Assembly: GCA_041569895.1 (NCBI GenBank)
Contig: JBFFXF010000039.1
Location: 1-35,764, forward strand
Length of the DNA: 35,764 nt
Source: JBFFXF01 sp041569895
GTDB taxonomy: Bacteria > Planctomycetota > UBA8108 > JACQVS01
Reading direction: 5' to 3'
Shown here: piece by piece, positions 24,938 to 35,598 of the stretch
Position numbering within the stretch: position 1 is the stretch's first letter
Layout of the letters: each line of letters begins with the position of its first letter
Program-made: the position numbers and the translations under genes
Notes under the pieces: generated by a model
The model's input: the letters and a program-made list of their open reading frames with translations, nothing else
What the model was told of the DNA's origin: nothing
Database searches by the model: none

Positions 24938-25032
24938 TGCAACGGCGAAAACCCCGGCCGTCGCGCCCGTCAGTTGTCGCGCCACGAGGTGGACTCCGGA
25001 TGGTAATACGGCCTTCTTTCGCTGCGAAGACC

Positions 25033-25689
25033 TCACCGCGCCCAGCCGCGGAACGTCTCGACGATCCTCGCCGCCGTCTCGGGGCCGACTCCCGAGACCT
25101 TCATCAGGTCGCGGACTCCGAGTCGGCTCAGCTCGCTGAGCGACCCGATTTTCTCCGCGATGGCGAACGCTCGCTCGCGGCCGACACCGGGAAGCTCCAG
25201 CAGGACATTCAGCGCGTCGCGGGGTAGCCGCTCCGTGGGCTGCCCGTGACCCTCTCCGGTAGAGCGCTCGAACGCTCGACGGCGCCGGGACTCCCGTCGG
25301 GCCTCCTGAGCGGCGAGGTGGCGAATCAAGGAAGCGGTATCGGGCAAGTCCTCTGTCACCAGGACCGGGATCCGGAAGCCGACGGCGAGCGCAAGCTGCG
25401 CCCCGCGGAGCGGGCCGGGTCGGATTCTCTCGGACAGAACGGACGGGTCGCCCTCCAGGATGAGCACCGGTCGGGCCACCGACGCGGCGAGACGCGCAGC
25501 CTGACGGAACAGACGGCCGTCGACCAGCGACTCGACGTAGTCGTCCACGGTCTTTCGTTCGATACCCACTCGGTCGCCGACGGCCACGTCTCCGGCGCGA
25601 AGCCTTTCCACGTGGACGTCTGCCCAAAGTCTCGACAGAAGGTCGGCGAGGCCACAGCACGACTCGTTCGCATCGACGACGATTCTCAC
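25033..25689 (-). CDS. ERCC4-domain nuclease with tandem helix-hairpin-helix motifs
   Basis: This 218-residue protein starts at the GTG at 25689, with GAGAG 7 bases upstream. The start fits the ERCC4 fold, which opens with a strand such as MRIVVDANES. The catalytic signature GD-x(n)-ERK-x3-D is complete: AGDVAVGDRVGIERKTVDDY, with Gly33, Asp34, Glu44, Arg45, Lys46 and Asp50. ESLVDGRLFRQAARLA and RPVLILEG continue the fold. The C-terminus has two helix-hairpin-helix motifs: LLELPGVGRERAFAIAEKIG and LMKVSGVGPETAARIVETF. This is the XPF/Mus81/Hef nuclease layout without a helicase, so a structure-specific DNA endonuclease, probably dimeric, is expected. Its cellular pathway in this bacterium is unknown. 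The frame is open upstream of 25689, but that translation (Pro/Arg-rich) looks noncoding. Confidence 0.88.
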   Translation of the reverse strand: MRIVVDANESCCGLADLLSRLWADVHVERLRAGDVAVGDRVGIERKTVDDYVESLVDGRLFRQAARLAASVARPVLILEGDPSVLSERIRPGPLRGAQLALAVGFRIPVLVTEDLPDTASLIRHLAAQEARRESRRRRAFERSTGEGHGQPTERLPRDALNVLLELPGVGRERAFAIAEKIGSLSELSRLGVRDLMKVSGVGPETAARIVETFRGWAR

Positions 25690-25828
25690 AGTGTCACTCT
25701 CTCGTTTTACCTCGAGGAGATCGCGCCGAGCGCGCGCGGGAGGGGGGCAGGGTGGCGACACGCGAGATGGTAGCTGCTGTCGATCGAATCGCCAGGCGGG
25801 ACACGGAGGTCGTGCAGGGGTCTCACGT

Positions 25829-25856
25829 TTGCGAGGCCCGCCTTCCCGCTTATGAT
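25829..25856 (+). promoter_or_regulatory. promoter for the haem-domain/sugar-dehydrogenase fusion gene
   Basis: TTGCGA (25829-25834), 16 bases, TATGAT (25851-25856), with the ATG only 8 bases after the -10. Transcription would begin at or next to the start codon, so the mRNA would be leaderless; no ribosome site is visible. Confidence 0.45.
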
Positions 25857-25864
25857 GAGACCCC

Positions 25865-28300
25865 ATGCCACCCGATCGTCGATTCCCCCGCGCGACCCTC
25901 ATGCTGATCGTGACCCCGGTGCTCTTCTCGCTGGCCGCCTCGCTCGCGCTCGCGGCGCCGCAGTCCCCTTTTGACGGGGTGGCGGCGAAGAAGGCGGTCT
26001 ACGAGGCCCATGCCCTGACTCACGCCGGCGATGCGCGGGCCGGCCTGGCGCTGTTTTTCGATCGGGAGCGGACCGCCTGCGTCACGTGTCACCGCGTCAA
26101 CGGCGAGGGTGGCGCCGTCGGGCCGGATCTGTCGCGGATCGGCGGCAAGTTCGATCGGCCGCACCTGATCGAGTCGCTGCTCGAGCCCTCGCGCCAGATC
26201 GTCGAGGGGTTCCGGGCGAGCGTCGTCGTCACCGCCGACGGGAACGTCACGACCGGCGTCGTCACCGAGGAGTCCGCGCAGAGCGTCACCATCGCGGACG
26301 TCGACGCGAAGCACCACGTGATTCCGGCGGCCCGGATCGTCAGTCGCCAGGTGAGTCCCGTCTCGCTGATGCCCGACGGGCTCACGGACACGCTGAGCCC
26401 GGCCGAGCTCACCGATCTCGTCGCCTACCTCGAGACGCTGCGTCCCGGCGGCAAGCCGAAGTTCGGCGCGGGCGTCGTCGGGCCGGTGAAGCTGCGCCCC
26501 GGGTTCGAGATCGAGACCGTCGCGACCGGACTCACGGGCTGCACCGCGCTCGAGACGACCCCCGACGGGCGCGTCTTGATCTGCGAGCAGACCGGCTCGC
26601 TCCGCGTGGTCCGCGACGGGCAGCTCCTCGAGAAGCCCCTTCTGGTGGTCCCCGTCGACCGCACCTGGGAGCGAGGGCTCATCGGCGTGACGGTCGCCCC
26701 CGATTTTCCGGAGACGCCGCACGTCTACGTCTGCTACGTCGCCGCGGAGCCGTATCCGCATCACCGCATCAGTCGCTTCACCGCCGACGGCGACGTCGCC
26801 GTGCCGGGAAGCGAGGAGGTCCTGCTCGAGGGTGATGATCAGCGCCAGCTCGGCGGCAACGTTCCGGCGGGGCACCAGGGCGGGGCGCTGCACTTCGGGC
26901 TCGACGGCAAGCTCTACGCCGCCATCGGCGAGCAGACCGCGGGGAAACCCGCGCAGGACCTCGAATCGCTGCTCGGCAAGATCCTGCGACTCGATCCCGA
27001 CGGCAGCGTCCCCGCCGACAACCCGTTCGTCGACGAGACTCGCGGCACGTACCGGGCGATCTGGGCGCGGGGCTGTCGCAATCCGTTCACGTTCGCGATC
27101 CGGGATTCCGACGGCCTGATGCTGATCAACGACGTCGGCGGCAAGTTCGAGGAGATCAACCGCGGCGCCCGCGGGGCCAACTTCGGCTGGCCGGTGGTCG
27201 ACCACGGGCCGACCGACGACCCGCGCTTCCGCGGTCCCGAGCACATCTATCCGCAGGCGTCGATCTCGGGCGGCGATTTCCCGCCGCCGGGCTCGAGCTG
27301 GCCCGACGACTTCCGCGGACGTTATTTCTTCGCCGATTTCGTCCACGGCTGGATCAAGACGCTCGATCCGGAGCGCCCGAAAGCCGCGCGCGTGTTCCTC
27401 TCGAATCTCCGCCGCCCGGTCGACCTGCGCTTCGCGCGCGACGGCGACCTCTGGGTGCTCGTCCGCAACGCCTGGGTGATCGACGACAAGTTCGAGGGCG
27501 GCACCGGAAGCCTGCTGCGCGTGCGCCACACCGGCGGGGGCCGCGTGCAGCTCACCGAGGACGCGGTCGACGAGTCGGCGGGGAACTTGCCGAGCTACCG
27601 AATCGAGACACCGACGGCGACGTACTACCTCGAGAAGTCCGGCGCGGGCCTCTCGAGCATGATCGACCGCGACGGCAACGACTGGCTCGGCTTCCACCCG
27701 AAACGCGGCACCGGCGCCGGCGGGGAGTACCGTGGGTTTCCGAACGCCGTCCACAAGCAGTCGGGCAGCTACTTCCACGCGCGCAACAGCGGCACCGACC
27801 CGTCGACGACGACGGTCGAGCACGTCGGTCCCGATCGCGTCACCATCTCGGCGGTGTCGAGCAACGGGCTCTGGGCGTGCCGCTACGATTTTCACCCGAC
27901 GCACTGCACGTACACCATGACGCGGATGCCGCCGGACAGGAAGTTCTGGGTCCTCTACGAGGGCACGCCCGGCGGCGAGTACGACGCGGAGGACTGGTGG
28001 ATGACGTCGGCGTCCGGCGAGCGACGGCCGCTCACCGAGCGACACGAGGGCGACATCCCGGCGCCGGAGTGGATCGCCATCGGCGACGCGCGGCTCGAGA
28101 GGGCGCTGTTTCTCCTGCACCACGAGGACGACGAGCACCCCGACTTCTTCTATCAGATGCAGGAGAAGATGACGGTCTTCGGATTCGGCCGCCGGGGGCT
28201 CGAGAAGTATCTCGATCGCGTGCCGCAGCGCTTCTCGATCGGCTTCAGCGAGGACGGCGGTCACGACGCCATCGGCCGCACAGTCGAACGACTTCGCTGA
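25865..28300 (+). CDS. secreted c-type haem domain fused to a PQQ-type sugar dehydrogenase propeller
   Basis: This 811-residue protein has a signal peptide (VTPVLFSLAASLALA|APQ). Residues ~40-193 match the Pirellula/Verrucomicrobium-type haem-binding domain: CVTCH at 72-76 for covalent haem, GAVGPDLSRIG, HLIESLLEPSR, and SLMPDGL, whose Met169 is the likely axial ligand. Residues ~208-545 look like the glucose/sorbosone dehydrogenase propeller: CEQTGSLRVVRDG, GLIGVTVAPDFPE, GHQGGALHFGLDGKLYAAIG, RAIWARGCRNPFTFAI and GGKFEEINRGARGANFGWPV. Residues ~555-811 are a further domain I do not recognise (TYYLEKSGAGLSSMIDRDGN, EYRGFPNAVHK, WVLYEGTPGGEYDAEDWWM). Expected role: periplasmic oxidation of a sugar or related alcohol, with electrons passed to the attached cytochrome; substrate unknown. 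The usual planctomycete order puts the haem domain last; here it is first. The gene is convergent with the sulfatase, 13 bases between stops. Confidence 0.88.
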   Translation: MPPDRRFPRATLMLIVTPVLFSLAASLALAAPQSPFDGVAAKKAVYEAHALTHAGDARAGLALFFDRERTACVTCHRVNGEGGAVGPDLSRIGGKFDRPHLIESLLEPSRQIVEGFRASVVVTADGNVTTGVVTEESAQSVTIADVDAKHHVIPAARIVSRQVSPVSLMPDGLTDTLSPAELTDLVAYLETLRPGGKPKFGAGVVGPVKLRPGFEIETVATGLTGCTALETTPDGRVLICEQTGSLRVVRDGQLLEKPLLVVPVDRTWERGLIGVTVAPDFPETPHVYVCYVAAEPYPHHRISRFTADGDVAVPGSEEVLLEGDDQRQLGGNVPAGHQGGALHFGLDGKLYAAIGEQTAGKPAQDLESLLGKILRLDPDGSVPADNPFVDETRGTYRAIWARGCRNPFTFAIRDSDGLMLINDVGGKFEEINRGARGANFGWPVVDHGPTDDPRFRGPEHIYPQASISGGDFPPPGSSWPDDFRGRYFFADFVHGWIKTLDPERPKAARVFLSNLRRPVDLRFARDGDLWVLVRNAWVIDDKFEGGTGSLLRVRHTGGGRVQLTEDAVDESAGNLPSYRIETPTATYYLEKSGAGLSSMIDRDGNDWLGFHPKRGTGAGGEYRGFPNAVHKQSGSYFHARNSGTDPSTTTVEHVGPDRVTISAVSSNGLWACRYDFHPTHCTYTMTRMPPDRKFWVLYEGTPGGEYDAEDWWMTSASGERRPLTERHEGDIPAPEWIAIGDARLERALFLLHHEDDEHPDFFYQMQEKMTVFGFGRRGLEKYLDRVPQRFSIGFSEDGGHDAIGRTVERLR

Positions 28301-28313
28301 CGCAGGGACGCGC

Positions 28314-29942
28314 TCAGTTCTTCCGTGCCCCGCGCCGCGGCTGCCTGCGAAACGGCCCGGCCATCGGCGGCATCTCGAAGAACGCGCCGTCGTTGACGAG
28401 CCGGGGATCGCCGGTGCGCTCGAGCTCTGCCATCAACTGCGCGCGCAGTCGAGCGACCACCGCGGCGTGGGCCGGATCCGCCGCGACGTTCCGCATCTGA
28501 TGGGGGTCCTTCTTCAGATCGAAGAGCTCCTCGCGCGGGCGCTTTCCGTAGGCGTGGTCGAAGAACCGCTTCCACTTCTCGTCGTCGCGATGGTCGACCA
28601 GCCACGCCTTTGTCGGGCCGGCGTCCTCGTCGGGCAGCGTCACGAAGGTGTTCTCGGTGAGCTGCTCGGTCGTCGGCGGGTCGTCGCCATCCAGGCGGTA
28701 CGGGTCGCCGAGCGGGTAGCGGTCGGGACGGAAGTTGATGACGAAGAGGTGGTCCGCGGTTCGGATGGCGCGCTGCGGATACGGCAGGTGGCCGGCTCGC
28801 GCCAGGGCCACGTGGCGCTCACGACCGACGAGCACGAACGTGCGGGCCGGGTCGACGAGACCCTGGCGTTCCGATTCGAGCACCGGCCGCAGGCTTCGCG
28901 CGGTCATCACGTCGGGCACGTCGACGCCGCCGGCCTCGAGGAAGGTCGGCGCGAGATCCGGCAGGCCGACGAAGTCATCGACGACGCGACCGCCCCGAAC
29001 GCCAGGACCGGCGATCGCCAGCGCGACGTGGACGCCGAAGTCGTACAGGTTGCACTTGCCGTGCGGGAATCCGGGCGGCCCGTGATCGCCGCTGACGACG
29101 ACCAGGGTCCGCTCCAGCTCGCCGGCCTTCTCGAGCGCGTCGAGCAGCACGCCGAGCGATGCGTCGAAGGCCGCGATCTCGCCGAAGTAGTCCGCCAGGT
29201 CCTCGCGCACCGCCGGAACGTCGGGCAAGAACGGCGGCAGCTTCCCCTTCAGGGAGTCGGGGTCGATGCCCCAGAGCCGCTTGCCCGATCCGCGGATCCA
29301 CTTGCGGTGGACGTTCGTCGGGCCGAACCAGTAGCAGAAGGGCTGCCCTTCCTTGCGGTCGCCGAGGAAGTCCGCGAAGTTCGCGCGCACCTCGCCGAGC
29401 AGCTCCGCCTTCGTCTCGTCGACGGACTTGCCGCCCGCGATCATGCGCGTCGCGACCTGAGAGAACCCGTTGATGCGCCGGCCGACGCGCTCGTACGCGT
29501 GCTTCTGCTCGCCGTACGGCGCGTCCCTCGGCGTGCCGGGGCTCCAGACCTTCCAGCTCTTTCCGATGTGGTACCCGTTCTCGCGCAGGAGCAGCGGCCA
29601 GGTCGGGATCTTCGGGTCCCACACCGCGCCCTGGAGGATCGCGGCGCGACCGGTGCGCCAGAAATGCTGCCCGGAGAGCAGCGAGCTGCGACACGGCGTG
29701 CAGGACGGCGCGTTGACGAAGGCGTTGCGGAAGAGCACGCCGCGGCGGGCGACACGATCGAAGCTCGGCGTGCGCACGACGTCATTGAGGCCGCCCGGAC
29801 CATCGAGTGCGGCGTACGCGCCGGCGAATCGTCCCCAGTCGTCGGCGAAGGCAAAGACGATGTTCGGACGCCTCTGCTCCGCGTGCAACGGCACGGCCAG
29901 GACGGCGAGGAAGATGAGCGCCAGGGTGATCGATCGTGTCAT
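28314..29942 (-). CDS. secreted sulfatase (formylglycine type, CTPCR)
   Basis: This 542-residue protein has a signal peptide (MTRSITLALIFLAVLAVPLH|AEQ). The start at 29942 is the ATG directly before it; the open frame upstream is not coding-like. Sulfatase landmarks: PNIVFAFADDWG (metal-binding Asp34/35), APSCTPCRSSLLSGQ with Cys81 in the C-x-P-x-R motif that is converted to formylglycine, GYHIGKSWKVWSPG, and VVSGDHGPPGFPHGKCNLYD (~283-301; Asp286/His287 and Lys296). The fourth motif residue is Cys (CTPCR) rather than the Ser/Ala of the classical motif; I recall this as common in planctomycete sulfatases. The family hydrolyses sulfate esters or N-sulfates of polysaccharides outside the cytoplasm. 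Activity needs a maturation enzyme not encoded here. It fits with the polysaccharide-related genes nearby. Confidence 0.92.
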   Translation of the reverse strand: MTRSITLALIFLAVLAVPLHAEQRRPNIVFAFADDWGRFAGAYAALDGPGGLNDVVRTPSFDRVARRGVLFRNAFVNAPSCTPCRSSLLSGQHFWRTGRAAILQGAVWDPKIPTWPLLLRENGYHIGKSWKVWSPGTPRDAPYGEQKHAYERVGRRINGFSQVATRMIAGGKSVDETKAELLGEVRANFADFLGDRKEGQPFCYWFGPTNVHRKWIRGSGKRLWGIDPDSLKGKLPPFLPDVPAVREDLADYFGEIAAFDASLGVLLDALEKAGELERTLVVVSGDHGPPGFPHGKCNLYDFGVHVALAIAGPGVRGGRVVDDFVGLPDLAPTFLEAGGVDVPDVMTARSLRPVLESERQGLVDPARTFVLVGRERHVALARAGHLPYPQRAIRTADHLFVINFRPDRYPLGDPYRLDGDDPPTTEQLTENTFVTLPDEDAGPTKAWLVDHRDDEKWKRFFDHAYGKRPREELFDLKKDPHQMRNVAADPAHAAVVARLRAQLMAELERTGDPRLVNDGAFFEMPPMAGPFRRQPRRGARKN

Positions 29943-29975
29943 GGTGAGCGGGCTCCGTGGATGGTGGTGGGGTGG

Positions 29976-30005
29976 ATGATACCGTTTCGGGGGAAAGCGC
30001 GTCCA
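29976..30005 (-). promoter_or_regulatory. possible promoter for the sulfatase gene
   Basis: On the minus strand TGGACG (30005-30000), 18 bases, TATCAT (29981-29976), 33 bases before the ATG at 29942. A GGAG lies between them and the start, about 11 bases upstream of it. Confidence 0.35.
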
Positions 30006-30029
30006 GGGGGGCGTGCGATGCGACCGGTG

Positions 30030-30058
30030 TTGAGGGCGCCCGGCGAGGGCGATACACT
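30030..30058 (+). promoter_or_regulatory. sigma-70-like promoter for the 100-aa membrane protein
   Basis: TTGAGG (30030-30035), 17 bases, TACACT (30053-30058), 42 bases before the ATG at 30101. Spacing and -10 are identical to the promoter at 13367-13395. Confidence 0.55.
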
Positions 30059-30100
30059 CCACGCTCGAACTCCGATCAACACGAAGGGACCGCTGGCAGC

Positions 30101-30403
30101 ATGGCGAGCGCGATGGAGTCGAGGAGGATCGTCTGGGCGAGCGCCGGCTGGGCGGTCTTCTGCGCGATCGTGGTTTTTCCCTTCGACCTTCGCGACCTCC
30201 GGGAAGTCATGCACGTCTTCTCGCTCCTCTCCCCGCCGGTGCTCGTGGTCTTCTCGGGAAGCTGCGTCGTCGTGCCGTGCCTCCTCGCCCGTGCGAGCGA
30301 AGCGGCGTGGACGGGACGGATGACGCGGCAGCAGCTTCTGCTGAGCGTGGTCTACAACCTGATCTCGGTGGGTACGGTGCTGCCGGTGTTCGCGTTCGGG
30401 TAG
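30101..30403 (+). CDS. small hypothetical membrane protein, three predicted helices
   Basis: This 100-residue protein has three hydrophobic stretches: about 10-28 (VWASAGWAVFCAIVVFPF), 38-62 (MHVFSLLSPPVLVVFSGSCV, then VVPCLL) and 79-100 (LLLSVVYNLISVGTVLPVFA). The loops are short and charged (DLRDLREV; ARASEAAWTGRMTRQQ). I do not recognise a family. A good promoter lies 42 bases upstream; the ribosome site is weak (AGGGA about 12 bases before the ATG). A second in-frame ATG at 30113 would serve equally well. The gene is divergent from the sulfatase, sharing a ~160-base regulatory gap, and is followed by the repeat element at 30437. Confidence 0.62.
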   Translation: MASAMESRRIVWASAGWAVFCAIVVFPFDLRDLREVMHVFSLLSPPVLVVFSGSCVVVPCLLARASEAAWTGRMTRQQLLLSVVYNLISVGTVLPVFAFG

Positions 30404-30436
30404 GGAGAGTGGACTCCGGGGGCTTGCTGTCAGACT

Positions 30437-30750
30437 ATTCATGAGGAAGGCAGGAAGAAGAGGAAGGCAGGAAACGCGCCTGGCCGTGGCTTGCGAGCTC
30501 TGTCGGTCTCGAAACGCCGTCGAGAAGCGAGAGTGGGTTACGATTTGAACCACAGAGGGGCGTCGCTGCGCCCGCGCAGCGCCGCGTGAGAGCACAGAGA
30601 CGCACAGAGGAGTTTTTTTCTGTGCGCAGGGGAATCAGCAAAGACCTTCTTCTCGACTCCGTTCGAAGAAACGAGCGAGGCTCACGAAGCTCGAGCCCCA
30701 TCAGTTCTTCCGTTTCCTGCCTTCCTGAGTTTCCTGCCTTCCTTATAGAT
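30437..30750. repeat. MITE-like element with 40-bp terminal inverted repeats
   Basis: Bases 30437-30476 and the reverse complement of 30711-30750 match at 33 of 40 positions, both carrying two copies of AGGAAGGCAGGAA. A second inner inverted pair lies near 30507-30530 and 30645-30668 (CTCGAAACGCCGTCGAGAAG against CTTCTCGACTCCGTTCGAAG). The element is 314 bases with no coding capacity, so it looks non-autonomous. Its right end matches the shorter element at 4018-4148. Nothing else is visible between 30404 and 30833 apart from the nested segment and the C/G tract listed separately. Confidence 0.75.
30548..30625. repeat. nested CACAGAG-type repeat segment with hairpins
   Basis: AACCACAGAGG opens the segment; AGAGCACAGAGACGCACAGA and GGAGTTTTTTTCTGTGC close it. 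CGCTGCGC/GCGCAGCG (30564-30581) is a perfect 8-bp stem with a 2-base loop. GCACAG/CTGTGC (30602-30625) is a second stem whose loop holds a T7 run. Similar accacagag...cacagagg sequences are familiar as dispersed intergenic repeats in environmental genomes (from memory). Confidence 0.5.
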
Positions 30751-30788
30751 GCGTCGCAGAGTCTCGCGAGCGAAGTCGAGCAGCCTTT

Positions 30789-30833
30789 CGGGCACGGGGC
30801 CGGGCACGGGACCGGGGCCGGGACCGGGGACGG
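30789..30833 (-). repeat. C/G-rich GTCCCGGTCCCGG-type tract downstream of the CusA stop
   Basis: Read on the minus strand right after the CusA stop codon: CCGTCCCCGGTCCCGGCCCC, then GGTCCCGTGCCCGGCCCC. It has the same orientation relative to its upstream gene as the tracts at 3984 and 24233. Confidence 0.6.
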
Positions 30834-34523
<3,690 letters not shown>

Positions 34524-34527
34524 CCGA

Positions 34528-35598
34528 TCACTCCCCGGCGCCTTCCTGCGCGCCGGTGACCGGCAACGCCACGCGGCTGTCGAAGCACCGCAGCATCGTC
34601 GAGCCGAAGTACGGATTGCGCACCTGGCCCGCGGGCTGCAGCCACGAGCTGCCGCCCTGCCCCTCGCGGTACATCGGGCAGTGGAGCTCCTCGACGCTGC
34701 GGTCGATCGCCGCGGGGACGCCGGTCGCCTTCGCGAGCTTCGCCAGGGCGACGCTCAGATCCGCGTACGCGAGTCGCGCCTTCTCGATGTCACCCCCGCC
34801 CGCGAGCTCGAGCGCCTTGCCGCGCACCGTCGCGGCCTCGGTGTGCTCGTGCCAGAAGTGGGGGCTCTCTGGAATCGGCGTCGCCAGCATCGTGTCGACG
34901 GCGGAGGCGATCTCGCGCGCCGGCTCCCGGAGGCCGGTCGTCGAGTCGGCGGCCAGTCGCTCGCCGATCTCGAAGTAACGCTCGAGGAGCCCCCGGAGCG
35001 CTCCGGCGGCCGCTCCGGGCAGGCTGGCGAGCTCGGGCTTGCCGGCCACCGTGGCGGCGCCCTTCTGCTCGCTCGCCATGCTGCCGGTGACCATCTTCGC
35101 GAGCGCCTCGCGGATCTTCGCCTCGCTGTCGAGCAGGAACTGCGCGCTCGTCACCACGAGCTCGCCGGGGCGGAGGCCGTCGAGAATCTCGACCATGCCC
35201 TTCTCGGTGAGAATCCCCGTGCGCACGTCCCGGGGCTCGAAGCGTCCCTCGCCGAGACTGACGAACGCGACCTGGCGCTCGCCGGTATCGATGACGGCGG
35301 CCCTCGGAGCGAGCACGCGTTCCTGGGCGAGGGTGCTCTTGAGCTCGACGTTGGCGAACATCCCCGGCTTCAGCAGCAGCCCGGGGTTGTCGAACTCGAG
35401 CCGCACCTGCACCTCGCGCGTCATCTTCTCGAGGAAGGGGTAGACGTAGACGACCTTGCCCTCGAACGTCTGGCCGGGAATGTAGGGGAGCGTCATCACG
35501 CCACGCTGGCCGACGGCGACGTACGGGAGCTGGTACTCGTAGAGCGTCACCAGCACCCACACCTTCGAGATCCTTGCTCTTATCGCTCGAAAGACCAC
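34528..35598 (-). CDS. cusB: CusB-type efflux adaptor with C-terminal DUF3347-like domain, N-terminus lost
   Basis: The frame encodes up to 356 residues from a GTG at 35598, but homology to RND periplasmic adaptors begins only at SKVWVLVTLYEYQLPYVAVG (about residue 11). The beta-barrel and membrane-proximal regions follow (LPYIPGQTFEGKVVYVYPFL, TREVQVRLEFDNPGLLLKPG, FANVELKS, ILDGLRPGELVVTSAQFLLD). The C-terminus looks like a DUF3347 domain (FWHEHTEAATVRG and LHCPMYREGQGGSSWLQPAG, then QVRNPYFGSTMLRC), as in several copper-efflux adaptors. Missing are the signal peptide, the lipoyl and hairpin domains and half of the barrel. The break is at about 35570, where the sequence also becomes less GC-rich. 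As it stands the product could not bridge to an outer-membrane channel, so this is a broken gene or a gene cut by an assembly join. Operon with CusA, 4 bases apart. Confidence 0.8.
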   Translation of the reverse strand: MVFRAIRARISKVWVLVTLYEYQLPYVAVGQRGVMTLPYIPGQTFEGKVVYVYPFLEKMTREVQVRLEFDNPGLLLKPGMFANVELKSTLAQERVLAPRAAVIDTGERQVAFVSLGEGRFEPRDVRTGILTEKGMVEILDGLRPGELVVTSAQFLLDSEAKIREALAKMVTGSMASEQKGAATVAGKPELASLPGAAAGALRGLLERYFEIGERLAADSTTGLREPAREIASAVDTMLATPIPESPHFWHEHTEAATVRGKALELAGGGDIEKARLAYADLSVALAKLAKATGVPAAIDRSVEELHCPMYREGQGGSSWLQPAGQVRNPYFGSTMLRCFDSRVALPVTGAQEGAGE

